From: Desulfobacterium sp. | GTDB taxonomy: Bacteria; Desulfobacterota; Desulfobacteria; Desulfobacterales; Desulfobacteraceae | Length of the DNA stretch: 64,000 nt | Direction of reading: 5' to 3' | NCBI GenBank assembly: GCA_030145245.1 | Contig: JAQYWC010000073.1 | Span: 1 to 64,000 of the forward strand | In this document: in pieces, positions 40,461-51,325 of the stretch | Position numbering within the stretch: the stretch's first letter is position 1 | Layout of the letters: each line of letters starts with the position of its first letter | The notes under the pieces: model-generated | The model's database searches: none | What the model was told of the DNA's origin: nothing | Seen by the model: only the letters and a program-made list of their open reading frames with translations | Made by a program: the position numbers and the translations under genes

Positions 40461-40601
40461 TTTATCTCCCCTGGTGGTCGAATTCCTTCCATCCCCCTCC
40501 CTCCTATCTTCTCCTCTCATCAATTTGTTCTTTATTTTTAGGTTGCGATTGTATAACGTTAATCCATTTTTAAAACGTAACCTAAAAAAAGGAGCGGTAA
40601 A

Positions 40602-42230
40602 TTGGGCAATAAACGTGGAGTTTCATTTTGTCTCATTGTTTTAGCTGTTTTATCCCTGTTTTTGACTTCAGACCGGGTTTGCGCAGGCACGCCCCAAACC
40701 ATAGCCATCTTTCCCTTTGAGGTCCTGTCCCAGGATGATGTTGCATTCCTTGGTAAGGGGCTTAGCCGAATGGTCTGCTCCAGGGTGGGGGATACCGGCG
40801 AGATACAGGTTCAGTGCAGGCAGAAGAGCCTTAAGGCGTCTGACGTTGAAATCGTTCCCGGGGCGATGGAAACCCTGGCAGCCAACGAAGCTTTTGCCGG
40901 GATAGATTTTTTGGTTAAAGGAAGTCTGACCATCATGGGAACAACCGTCAGTACTGATGCCGAACTCATCGATCTCAACAAGGGCAAAGTGGTCTGTTAT
41001 TTCCATGAGTCGGGTTCGTCCCAGGGGGATATTGTTCGCCATGCTGCAGTGATCTCTGAGAAGATAAAAAGCGTTGTTATGGGCGGACCCGTTCCAGTAG
41101 TGCAACCGGAGACCTTCGGTTCAACCGGTGTTCCCCTGTTGAAGGATGAAATTAAAAAGATTCCGGACCCGGTTACCGCCAACACATTTTCCAAGCCCGG
41201 GGTGGTCGCTCCGGTTCCCGTTTCTCCGGTTGCCATTGCTCCGGTTTTCAGGAGCCGGACGTTTAGCACCGAATTTTCCGGGATTGCATCGGGAGATGTG
41301 GACGGTGACGGCAGGGCCGATATCGTTTTGATCGACAAACACGCTTTAACCCTTTTTTCCCTTCAGAATGGAACCCTTGTCAAAAAAGGCGGCTTTAAAG
41401 GTAAACGATACGAGACCTTTAAGGCCGTTGATGTTGCCGATGTGAATCAGAACGGTAGAGCTGAGATCTTTGTTACCTCTGTTGACAGGAAGGCCAGTGT
41501 CAGCTCTTTGGTCCTGGAGTGGAACCAGGGGGCATTACATACCGTTGTTGAAGACAGTGACTGGTATTTCAGGGTTGTTGCCATGGATGGTAAAAAGCAG
41601 TTGTTCGGGCAGCGGGGGAGTTATTCCGAGCTTTTCAGCGGCAGTGTCTACTTTCTTGCGTGGGACGGTTCCGGTTACGAAAAGGCGGCAGCTGTTTCCC
41701 TGCCCGGAAACGTGGATCTCTTCAGCTTTGTCAAGGGGGATCTTCTTGGAACCGGTGCCGGGCAGATCCTGTGGCTCGATGATGACGGGAAGCTTACCCT
41801 GAGCCGATCCGCCACGCAAAATGAATGGTCAAACCCGGCCTCTTTTGGTTCCACACCTGTCTTTTTGGGAGAAAGAGCCGACCAGGACCTGGAGGACCAG
41901 GAGCGACACTATATCAATTCAAGAATGGCCGTGGCTGACCTTGACCAGGATGGTCGCAACGAGGCGGTCGTGGTTCACAACCGCGACCTTTCCAAGGGGT
42001 TTCTCAACCGGTTTAGAAAATTTACCTCAGGTTCGATAAAGTGTCTTGCATGGAACTCTTCAGGCATGCGCACTGTCTGGGAAACCGCCCAGGTGGACGG
42101 TTACATAGCCGATTGGGCCCTGGAGGATCTGGACAACGACGGCAGGCCCGAATTGATCTACTGCATCACCAGGGACACTGGAACCCTGTTGACTAAAAAG
42201 CGAACCGTTGTTGCTGTTGAAAAAATGTAG
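40602..42230 (+). CDS. Secreted FG-GAP/VCBS-like repeat protein with TolB-N/CsgG-like N-terminal domain (paralog 2)
   Basis: Signal-like N-terminus; QTIAIFPFEVLSQDDVAFLGKGLSRMVCSRV; DVDGDGRADIVL, DVNQNGRAEIFV, DLDQDGRNEAVV, DLDNDGRPELIY. Confidence 0.8.
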   Translation: MGNKRGVSFCLIVLAVLSLFLTSDRVCAGTPQTIAIFPFEVLSQDDVAFLGKGLSRMVCSRVGDTGEIQVQCRQKSLKASDVEIVPGAMETLAANEAFAGIDFLVKGSLTIMGTTVSTDAELIDLNKGKVVCYFHESGSSQGDIVRHAAVISEKIKSVVMGGPVPVVQPETFGSTGVPLLKDEIKKIPDPVTANTFSKPGVVAPVPVSPVAIAPVFRSRTFSTEFSGIASGDVDGDGRADIVLIDKHALTLFSLQNGTLVKKGGFKGKRYETFKAVDVADVNQNGRAEIFVTSVDRKASVSSLVLEWNQGALHTVVEDSDWYFRVVAMDGKKQLFGQRGSYSELFSGSVYFLAWDGSGYEKAAAVSLPGNVDLFSFVKGDLLGTGAGQILWLDDDGKLTLSRSATQNEWSNPASFGSTPVFLGERADQDLEDQERHYINSRMAVADLDQDGRNEAVVVHNRDLSKGFLNRFRKFTSGSIKCLAWNSSGMRTVWETAQVDGYIADWALEDLDNDGRPELIYCITRDTGTLLTKKRTVVAVEKM

Positions 42231-42267
42231 TCAATACCAGTGGTAATCCAACCCCTGCGTAGTAAAA

Positions 42268-42305
42268 GCAGGCCCGGCCGTTCAGCCGCGATCGGCCGGG
42301 CCTGC
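42268..42305. terminator. Strong GC-rich hairpin after paralog 2
   Basis: GCAGGCCCGGCCG-N12-CGGCCGGGCCTGC, 13-bp perfect stem, no U tract. Confidence 0.5.
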
Positions 42306-42634
42306 ATATCTTCCCTCCCTGGATAAATCTCCTTCAGCAGTTTCAATCCGCCTTTTCAGCGGATTCTCCTGAACCATCCATTAATGGTGTCACCATTCTG
42401 TATGTTGAGTAGTTGTTTTGCTACTATAACGTTGTTTTGGTAATAAAACGCTTGACAATACTAGGATCAAATGTGAAATTCATAGAAAGGGGTTCATCTC
42501 CTATGTAGTTCAATAGGATGTGAAAAGAACGGAGGCACGCGGTCTCAAGGGAGAACGGTGGTCTGTTTTGCGTACCGGGGGCTGTTTGCTGATTCTTATT
42601 ATTGCTATTCTTTTTTAACAAGAAGGGGAAAAAG

Positions 42635-44275
42635 ATGAGAAAAATGATTTTGGTAGCTGTTTTTTTCTGTTTTGCCACAGGTCTTGCTTTGCCGGCAATG
42701 GCTTTGGAAGTTGACTTCAGCGGCAACTTTGAGGTGGAGGGAATCCTCAACTCGAGTGAGAATATGCACAAGGATGATAAAACCAGTGATTTTCGCCAGA
42801 TGAGACTGCGTGTAAAGACCGATTTCATAGTTTCGGACGATCTCAAACTGACCACCCGGTTCGACGCCCTTGAAAAGGTGCTCTCCTCCAAGGATTCAGC
42901 CTTTGACAACGGCCACAACGACACCGGAATAGACTCCGACACCGACGATGACAACATCGATTTTGACCGGGCCTATCTTACCTGGAAAAGTCCCATAGGT
43001 CTTTTTCAGGTGGGACGGATGGAAGGGGTGACCTGGGGTACGAAATTCAGTGATGATGAGGACGATACCGACAGGATTAAATATATCCTCCCCATTCCCC
43101 TTAAAGAGGGAACTTTCTATATCGGTGCTGTTGCGGAAAAGGTTACGGAAAACGATAAGGGCACGCATTTCAGTGATGAAGATAATGACAAGTACTATAT
43201 TGGTTTTACCTACAAGGCCAAAACCTACACCACCGGTCTCCTGACTGCGTTCTACAATTTCCAGAAGTTCCAGGATCCTGGCCAGGCAGTTGCAACAAAG
43301 AATTTAACCGATGCCCATGCCGCCAATTCAACCAAGACAGACTTTAAAAACTATGTCGCAACAACCGACGGGGCAAGTGACGATGTCTCTTCCTATGGCG
43401 GCTGGTATACCGTTGGGGCAACTGCGTATCAGACTGCATACATGACCGCTTTGGCACAAGGTGCGTCTCCGGCCCAGGCTCAACTTGCAGGCGGCGGGGC
43501 TGCCGTTGGCGCTGCCGGAGCTGACTGGCTGACTTCAGGTGTTGATTCTTCTACAGCGAGTACTCTTGCGCAAAGGGGGTCAACCTGCTCGGGCCAGGTG
43601 ATCCTTCTTGCTCCCTATATTGAGGGTAAATTCGGGGATTTTGAGATTGCGGCAGAGCTTGATTACGCGTTTGGAACCACCGAGTATGATACACCCGGGG
43701 CTAAGGATCGTGATCTCAAGGCCTTTAGTTACTTTTTCGAGGGTGCCTATGATTTCGGGCCGGGAACAGTCCAGCTCGGGTTTGCCCACAGCTCGGGTGA
43801 TGCCGACTATACGGATGACGACATCGAGTCCATGGGGTATGTCTCACCAGGTGCTGACTGGGCAAAATTATTTATTCTCAATGATGACTCCCATGGCATG
43901 AACACGAGTCTCGCAGGCGTTGGAAACCATATCGGAGACGGTTTCGGAACGGCCTCCATCGCCATGCTGGACGGTTATCAGATGCTCTATGCCGGTGCTG
44001 ATTATGATGTCACAGACACCATCAATATCGGCATCATCGCCGCCATTTCCAAGGCCGACGACGTGCCCAGCGGCATGGATTATGACGACGACCAGGGGAT
44101 TGAGTATGATCTGTCCTTTACCTGGAATCTCACAAAGAATCTCGAGTACACGGCCATTGCCGCATACCTTGACGGCGGTGATTACTGGAAGAGCCGTGCA
44201 AACGGCGGTGTTGTCAATCCCGACATCGATCCTGATATCTACACCCTCTACCACAAGCTGACCCTGACCTTCTAA
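42635..44275 (+). CDS. Predicted outer-membrane beta-barrel porin B
   Basis: Signal peptide MRKMILVAVFFCFATGLALPAMA; FSGNFEVEGILNSSENMHKDDKTSDFRQMRLRVKTDFIVSDDLKLTTRFDALEK; C-terminal HKLTLTF. Confidence 0.85.
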   Translation: MRKMILVAVFFCFATGLALPAMALEVDFSGNFEVEGILNSSENMHKDDKTSDFRQMRLRVKTDFIVSDDLKLTTRFDALEKVLSSKDSAFDNGHNDTGIDSDTDDDNIDFDRAYLTWKSPIGLFQVGRMEGVTWGTKFSDDEDDTDRIKYILPIPLKEGTFYIGAVAEKVTENDKGTHFSDEDNDKYYIGFTYKAKTYTTGLLTAFYNFQKFQDPGQAVATKNLTDAHAANSTKTDFKNYVATTDGASDDVSSYGGWYTVGATAYQTAYMTALAQGASPAQAQLAGGGAAVGAAGADWLTSGVDSSTASTLAQRGSTCSGQVILLAPYIEGKFGDFEIAAELDYAFGTTEYDTPGAKDRDLKAFSYFFEGAYDFGPGTVQLGFAHSSGDADYTDDDIESMGYVSPGADWAKLFILNDDSHGMNTSLAGVGNHIGDGFGTASIAMLDGYQMLYAGADYDVTDTINIGIIAAISKADDVPSGMDYDDDQGIEYDLSFTWNLTKNLEYTAIAAYLDGGDYWKSRANGGVVNPDIDPDIYTLYHKLTLTF

Positions 44276-44300
44276 GCAATATCAGAATACAGACCAGGCT

Positions 44301-44335
44301 AAAAAGCCCCGGAAGAGCAACTCTTCCGGGGCTTT
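44301..44335 (+). terminator. Terminator of porin B
   Basis: AAAAAGCCCCGGAAGAGCAACTCTTCCGGGGCTTTAATCTTTT. Confidence 0.85.
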
Positions 44336-44696
44336 AATCTTTTGGCCCAAAGCCAGGGTGAAATTGTAGCAGAACCTGGTGTCCCCCGGTCAATGCAATG
44401 GAACATTGCTTAACCGAAAAGATTCAATTGATGCTGATCAGGATATCATCAGTTTTTGTGAGGTGAACTGACTGGTCCATTGGTGATGCAGGGAAAAAGG
44501 TATCCTTTACCATGTTAAGAAAGGAGCTGGAGTACATCATCCAACTGAATCGACCATGCTCAACATGGGGGTGTAAAAGGCATAAGCGGGGCGCTTGCCA
44601 AGAAGATCCAATATGGGAGATGAAAGAATGCCCGGAATGATCATCAGGGGCGTTTCTCCGGGAGAAACTTATAATTTTATGGGCGTCCCCAATAAT

Positions 44697-44735
44697 AAAG
44701 CCCCGGAAGAGTTATACTTCCGGGGCTTTTTTTAT
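44697..44735. terminator. Second, near-identical stem terminator (bidirectional)
   Basis: AAAGCCCCGGAAGAGTTATACTTCCGGGGCTTTTTTT. Confidence 0.85.
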
Positions 44736-44767
44736 CTTAAACGGTATGGCAAGGATCTACACTTGTG

Positions 44768-45562
44768 TTACCACACCTTCCAGAAGGGCTTGTCTTCCTT
44801 TTCATCCAATGGCTCGTCATTGTAATCAATGTCTCCGATTACCTCAATCTCTTCCATCTCTTCCACGGCCCCAAACTCGTCTTCAGGTGTATCCTTGCCC
44901 CAGAATTTCCAGAAGGGTCTGTCTTCAGCACCGCTATGTCTGGAAGAAGCAGTGCCGTTTTTCCAGACTTTCCAGAAGGGTCTGTCTTCGGAACCGGTCT
45001 CCATGGGGCTTGGCATCAGCTTTTCCGGGTTTGACCTGATGTCGAAGGTTTCAGGTTCGGCTGGTTTGTCTTTTATGGTTTCAAGGGCTGCGGTTTTCCG
45101 GTCAAACAGCTTGTGGTTGATCTTTGCTGCCAGGATGTCGAGTTCCGGGATGATCTCTTCCATGGAGCCTGCCTGGCCAAAGAAGGTCTCGCTTGTGTTG
45201 TTGCCGGGATTAAAGACCGTGGTGTCCACGCTGAATGCCCCGTTAAATTCGGTGATGCTGCCGGAAAGCACATAGTCGGCATTGGTGGCAGCTGCCACTG
45301 CGGCCATGGAATTGCTGGGAGCGGCTGGAAGTTCATTGCTCTCCGCCACCAGGACACGCTCTTTCCACGACAGTCTGGACGTAAGCATCTGGTATACTCC
45401 ATCCCCGATATAGGAGAGCTCTTTCTGGGAGTGGATCTTAAAGGGAAGAATGGTGATCTTTTTGGTGTTTGCCAGGGCCGGTCCCTGGAACAGGAGGGCC
45501 GATACCGCAATGGATAGAAATCCTATCCTGGCCATGGTGGTGATTGAGCTGATGGGCTTCAA
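44768..45562 (-). CDS. Secreted TolB-N/CsgG-like domain protein (paralog 3) with C-terminal D[RK]PFWKxW repeats
   Basis: TKKITILPFKIHSQKELSYIGDGVYQMLTSRLSWKERVLV aligns by eye with paralogs 1 and 2; three EDRPFWKVW/EDRPFWKFW/EDKPFWKVW motifs. Confidence 0.75.
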   Translation of the reverse strand: MKPISSITTMARIGFLSIAVSALLFQGPALANTKKITILPFKIHSQKELSYIGDGVYQMLTSRLSWKERVLVAESNELPAAPSNSMAAVAAATNADYVLSGSITEFNGAFSVDTTVFNPGNNTSETFFGQAGSMEEIIPELDILAAKINHKLFDRKTAALETIKDKPAEPETFDIRSNPEKLMPSPMETGSEDRPFWKVWKNGTASSRHSGAEDRPFWKFWGKDTPEDEFGAVEEMEEIEVIGDIDYNDEPLDEKEDKPFWKVW

Positions 45563-45578
45563 ATTAAAAACTCCCTGG

Positions 45579-47006
45579 CTATAATTTTTCTTTTAGAATC
45601 TGGGTGATGACCTTGGGGTCGGCCTTGCCGCGGCTCTGTTTCATGATCTGGCCCATGAAAAAGCTGAAGAGCTTGGTCTTGCCGCCGCGATAGGCCTCAA
45701 GCTCTTCCGGGTTGGCATCCATGACCTGGGTTACCATATCGTCCAGGGCGCTCTGGTCTGAGACCTGTTCCAATCCCATCGCCTTGACAATCTCAGCCGG
45801 TGTTTTTCCGGATGCGACCATCTCGTCGAACACGGTCTTGGCTGCCTTGGCATTGATGGTGTTGGCTTCAAGGAGTTTAAGGAGTTCTGCAAGCTGGCCG
45901 GCGTTAACGGGAACGTTTTCAATGGTGATCTCCCCGTTTTTGAGGAGCCCGAGTACGGGACCCATGACCCAGTTGGCGGCAAGCTTTGCCTCCTTGAGTC
46001 CTTTGGCTGCCGCTTCAAAGTAATCGGCAAGGCTTCTTCCGGAGATCAATACGGCAGCATCATAGCCGGACAGGTCGTATTGCTCCATGAACCGTGCCTT
46101 CTTTGCATCGGGAAGCTCGGGCAGGCTCTCTCTCACCTCGGTCATCCAGTCGTCGTCAACGATCAGTGGAACAAGGTCGGGTTCCGGAAAATAGCGGTAG
46201 TCGTGGGCCTCTTCCTTGCTTCTCATGGAGGCGGTCCGGTTCCTGGCTGTGTCCCAGAGCCGGGTTTCCTGGACAATTTTATGGCCCTCTTCAAGGCGGT
46301 AGGTCTGGCGCTGGATCTCGTAGGCAATGGCCTTTTCAACGTTTCTGAAGGAGTTGAGGTTCTTCAGCTCTGTCCGTGTGCCGAACTCTTCCTGGCCAAC
46401 GGGCCGGAGGGAGATGTTGGCATCGCACCGAAAGCTTCCCTCTTCCATGTTGCCGTTGCAAACGCCGATGTAGCGGACGATGGCGTGGAGTTTCCTGAGG
46501 TAGGCCCCTGCTTCCTTTGGGGTTCGGATATCGGGCTCGCTGACGATCTCAACCAGGGGGATTCCCGTTCGGTTAAGGTCCACCATGCTCTTTGGCCGGT
46601 CAGGATCGTGGATCAGTTTACCTGCGTCCTCTTCCATGTGGATCCGGGTGATGCCGATTCTTTTTTCACTGCCGTCTTCAAGCTCTATGTCGAGATGGCC
46701 GTGCTCGGCAATGGGGGCGGCATACTGGGTGATCTGGTAGCCCTTTGGAAGGTCTGGGTAAAAATAGTTTTTCCTGTCGAACCTGCTTTCCCTTGCAACC
46801 GTGCAGTTGGTGGCAAGGGCGGTCTTGATGGCAAAGGTGACTGCCTGGTGGTTGAGCACGGGGAGAACCCCGGGCATTCCGGTGCATACCGGGCAGGTGT
46901 GGGCATTTGGAGAGGCTCCAAAGCTGGTGGAACAGCTGCAGAATATCTTTGTCTCGGTGTCTAACTGGGCGTGAACTTCTAACCCTATTACAGGTTCAAA
47001 CCGCAT
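45579..47006 (-). CDS. gatB: Asp-tRNA(Asn)/Glu-tRNA(Gln) amidotransferase subunit B
   Basis: [50 protein letters not shown]. Confidence 0.97.
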   Translation of the reverse strand: MRFEPVIGLEVHAQLDTETKIFCSCSTSFGASPNAHTCPVCTGMPGVLPVLNHQAVTFAIKTALATNCTVARESRFDRKNYFYPDLPKGYQITQYAAPIAEHGHLDIELEDGSEKRIGITRIHMEEDAGKLIHDPDRPKSMVDLNRTGIPLVEIVSEPDIRTPKEAGAYLRKLHAIVRYIGVCNGNMEEGSFRCDANISLRPVGQEEFGTRTELKNLNSFRNVEKAIAYEIQRQTYRLEEGHKIVQETRLWDTARNRTASMRSKEEAHDYRYFPEPDLVPLIVDDDWMTEVRESLPELPDAKKARFMEQYDLSGYDAAVLISGRSLADYFEAAAKGLKEAKLAANWVMGPVLGLLKNGEITIENVPVNAGQLAELLKLLEANTINAKAAKTVFDEMVASGKTPAEIVKAMGLEQVSDQSALDDMVTQVMDANPEELEAYRGGKTKLFSFFMGQIMKQSRGKADPKVITQILKEKL

Positions 47007-47262
47007 AAATCTGTTATTCCTGTCTTTTGGCCGCCCCTGGGGCGGCGTTAACGATTAAATCCTTGGATGGCATACAAAATATAACAATATCTTATAACCT
47101 TGATGATTTGATTTATCAATATTATTCTTTATGTTATATTGACTGTTTGCATAAAAATGCAACCTTCGGCGGGAACGCCGTTTTATACTGTTCATGAAAT
47201 GTCCGGGCCGGTGACAACGGTACAAGATAGCCGGCAGGGACGTTAAAAGAGGATGATCGTCA

Positions 47263-47454
47263 ATGGAATTTTTTTTATGTGTGATGGGCATGGTGATGAT
47301 CGTGGAAGGGCTACCCTATTTTGCCTTCCCCGCCCGGATGAAGGAGATGATTCAGGTGGTTGTGACCCTTCCTGATGGGGCCCTTCGCAGGTTCGGATGT
47401 ATGCTCATGGTGTTGGGGCTCGGTATTGTCTATCTGGGGAGGAATCTTGGCTGA
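47263..47454 (+). CDS. Small DUF2065-like membrane protein
   Basis: VMGMVMIVEGLPYFAFPARMKEMIQVVVTLPDGALRRFGCMLMVLGLGIVYLGR. Confidence 0.75.
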   Translation: MEFFLCVMGMVMIVEGLPYFAFPARMKEMIQVVVTLPDGALRRFGCMLMVLGLGIVYLGRNLG

Positions 47455-48512
47455 TGTATGGCTTGACTGATTATTGTTATGACCTTCCTGAGGATAGAAT
47501 AGCCCAGGTCCCCTGTGAGACCCGGGACGGATCAAGGCTGTTAAGGCTTGATAAAGAGGCTGGCGGCCTTTCCCACCACAGGTTCCAGGAGATACTGGAT
47601 CTGCTCAACCCCGGCGACCTTGTGGTGATCAACAACACAAAGGTTGTGCCGGCACGGCTCAAGGGCAACAAAACCACCGGCGGTGCCGTGGAGGTGATGA
47701 TCGTTGATTATGCCACCGGGTTGAAGAGCCTTGAAGCCAACGGTTATTTCCAGTGCGACTGCCTTGTGCGGGCATCTAAAAGCCCCAAAGAGGGAACTAC
47801 TCTTCACCTTGGCGACGAGATCACGGCCAGGGTTGAGCAGCGGAAAGGCGGGCTGTTCGAGCTCAGGTTCTTTTGTGAAAACGATATTGTCACGGCCCTG
47901 AAAAGCCGGGGAGAGCTGCCGTTGCCGCCCTATATCCGGCGGAATAACGGGTTGAGCACCCAGGACCGGACGAGTTATCAGACCGTCTATGCCACGGAAG
48001 AGGGCGCGGTTGCCGCCCCCACGGCCGGACTTCACTTTACCGATTCCCTGATGGATGCGCTTCGGGCAAAAGGGATCGAGTTTACCACCGTCACTCTCCA
48101 CGTGGGCTATGGAACCTTTGTTCCGGTTCGGGTGGATGATATCCGGGACCACAAGATCCACAGGGAATCCTATCACATCTCCGAGCAGAGTGCCCAGACC
48201 ATCAACCGGGCCAGGGAGGAGGGCAGAAGGGTGGTTGCCGTAGGTACCACCAGCGTCCGTACCCTTGAGTTTGCAGCGGATGATACAGGGCGGGTAGCGT
48301 CGGGGGGAGGTGTTTGCGACCTCTTTATCTATCCGGGTTACAGGTTCAAGCTGGTGGATGCCATTATCACCAACTTTCATCTGCCAGAGTCCACCCTTCT
48401 CATGCTCGTTTCCGCATTTGCCGGAAAGGATAAGATCTTCAGGGCCTATGAAGAGGCCGTTCAATCAAACTACCGGTTTTTCAGCTATGGCGATGCCATG
48501 CTCATCGAATAA
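47454..48512 (+). CDS. queA: S-adenosylmethionine:tRNA ribosyltransferase-isomerase
   Basis: DYCYDLPEDRIAQVPCETRDGSRLL, APTAGLHFTDSL, LHVGYGTFVPVR, TNFHLPESTLLMLVSAFAG; start reassigned to MYGLTDY. Confidence 0.97.
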   Translation: MYGLTDYCYDLPEDRIAQVPCETRDGSRLLRLDKEAGGLSHHRFQEILDLLNPGDLVVINNTKVVPARLKGNKTTGGAVEVMIVDYATGLKSLEANGYFQCDCLVRASKSPKEGTTLHLGDEITARVEQRKGGLFELRFFCENDIVTALKSRGELPLPPYIRRNNGLSTQDRTSYQTVYATEEGAVAAPTAGLHFTDSLMDALRAKGIEFTTVTLHVGYGTFVPVRVDDIRDHKIHRESYHISEQSAQTINRAREEGRRVVAVGTTSVRTLEFAADDTGRVASGGGVCDLFIYPGYRFKLVDAIITNFHLPESTLLMLVSAFAGKDKIFRAYEEAVQSNYRFFSYGDAMLIE

Positions 48513-49742
<1,230 letters not shown>

Positions 49743-49745
49743 TCC

Positions 49746-50924
49746 ATGACCATAGCAGCGAAGATTGAAGAGACCCTGTCCAAATCCTCCTGGATCAGGA
49801 AGATGTTTGAAGAGGGCGGAAGGCTCAAGGCCGAGCACGGAGCAGACAATGTGTTTGATTTCAGCATCGGCAACCCAAACCTTGAACCGCCCCAGGCCTT
49901 TCAGGATGCCCTTGAAAAGATTGCCTGCCAGAAGGGGGAGAACATCCACGGCTATATGCCCAATCCCGGATATCCCTCGGTGCGGCAGGCCATTGCGGAT
50001 AACGTGGGGGATGAGCAGGGAGCCGTTCTCTCCGCCGATGACATCGTCATCACCTGCGGAGCGGCAGGCGGCCTCAACATCATCTTGAAGGCCTTGCTCA
50101 ACCCCGGGGACGAGGTGCTGGTGACAAGGCCATTTTTTGTCGAGTACACCTTTTATGCGGACAACCACGGGGGCGTGCTCAAGACGGTTGAGGCAAACGA
50201 GGATTTCACCCTGAACCTTGCTGCCATGGAAGCAGCCATCACCCCCAAGACCAAGGTGGTGATCATCAATTCCCCCAACAACCCAACCGGTCAGATCTAT
50301 TCCAAAGAGAGCCTTGCCGCCCTTGGTGATCTCCTTGGGAAAAAGGGGACCGAGTTTGGTACCACCATCTATCTTGTGTCCGACGAGCCCTACAGAAAGA
50401 TCGTGTTTGACAACACCGTGATTCCCCCGGTGTTCCCGGCCTATGATAACACCATCGTGGCAACCTCCCACTCCAAGGATCTTTCCCTACCCGGGGAGCG
50501 GATCGGCTATCTTATTGTCAATCCCGCCTGCCCCTTTCGGGATCAGCTCCTGCCCGCCCTGGCGCTTACCAACAGGATACTCGGGTTTGTCAATGCGCCG
50601 GCCCTGATGCAGCGGGTGCTCCCCCTTATCCAGGGGGCGAGTGTGGATATCGACGCCTATCGAAGAAAGCGGGATCTCCTCTGTGATGTGCTCAATGATG
50701 CGGGCTACACCTTTACCACGCCTCCCGGAGCCTTTTACTTTTTTGTAAAATCCCCCATCGAGGATGATGTGAAGTTCGTGGGAATGCTCCAGGAGGAGCT
50801 GATCCTGGCCGTGCCGGGAACCGGATTCGGCGGACCCGGATATTTCCGTTTGGCCTTTTGCGTGGATGACGGTACTATAGAACGGTCAGGGTCAGCGTTT
50901 AAACGGGCCATGGACAGGGTATAG
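49746..50924 (+). CDS. Pyridoxal phosphate-dependent aminotransferase (class I/II)
   Basis: FDFSIGNPNLEPP, INSPNNPTGQIYS, ATSHSKDLSLPGERIGYLIV. Confidence 0.92.
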   Translation: MTIAAKIEETLSKSSWIRKMFEEGGRLKAEHGADNVFDFSIGNPNLEPPQAFQDALEKIACQKGENIHGYMPNPGYPSVRQAIADNVGDEQGAVLSADDIVITCGAAGGLNIILKALLNPGDEVLVTRPFFVEYTFYADNHGGVLKTVEANEDFTLNLAAMEAAITPKTKVVIINSPNNPTGQIYSKESLAALGDLLGKKGTEFGTTIYLVSDEPYRKIVFDNTVIPPVFPAYDNTIVATSHSKDLSLPGERIGYLIVNPACPFRDQLLPALALTNRILGFVNAPALMQRVLPLIQGASVDIDAYRRKRDLLCDVLNDAGYTFTTPPGAFYFFVKSPIEDDVKFVGMLQEELILAVPGTGFGGPGYFRLAFCVDDGTIERSGSAFKRAMDRV

Positions 50925-50934
50925 GAGGGGACTG

Positions 50935-51282
50935 ATGCACGAGATGGGTGTGGCCCAGCAGATGGTTGACATTGCCCTTGATGCGATCCCCGTGGAGATC
51001 GAGAATCCAAGGGTTGAAGTCCTTAACCTCAGGATCGGCAAGCTTGCGGCGGTTGTGGAGCACAGCCTCCGGTTCTGCATGGAGATCATAGCCAAGGATA
51101 CCCCCCTTGAGGGGGCAAGGCTTGTGATCGACCAGGTGGATGTGAAGGCAAGGTGCAAAAGTTGCGGCCACGAATGGGTGGTGGAGGGACCTGCGTTCCG
51201 GTGTCCTGCTTGCACGGACGGAACCGTGGAGCTCCTCTCCGGAAGGGAACTTGAGATCTCTTCCCTTGAGATCGCAGATTGA
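50935..51282 (+). CDS. hypA: Hydrogenase nickel incorporation protein HypA
   Basis: MHEMGVAQQMVDIAL; zinc site CKSCGHEW...CPAC. Confidence 0.96.
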   Translation: MHEMGVAQQMVDIALDAIPVEIENPRVEVLNLRIGKLAAVVEHSLRFCMEIIAKDTPLEGARLVIDQVDVKARCKSCGHEWVVEGPAFRCPACTDGTVELLSGRELEISSLEIAD

Positions 51283-51325
51283 TATAAACCGATAAAGAGA
51301 CAACGTTAGGATTAGGCAAAAGACT

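Noticed and set aside
44595-44825. 76-aa plus-strand ORF
   Set aside because: Runs through a transcription terminator and into the antisense of the FWK-repeat gene.
44768-45010. Repeats near 44776/44908/44970 as a CRISPR array
   Set aside because: Only three imperfect copies, unequal spacing and in frame with a protein motif; coding repeat, not CRISPR.
46080-46964. 294-aa plus-strand ORF
   Set aside because: Antisense to gatB.
47541-48464. 307-aa minus-strand ORF
   Set aside because: Antisense to queA.
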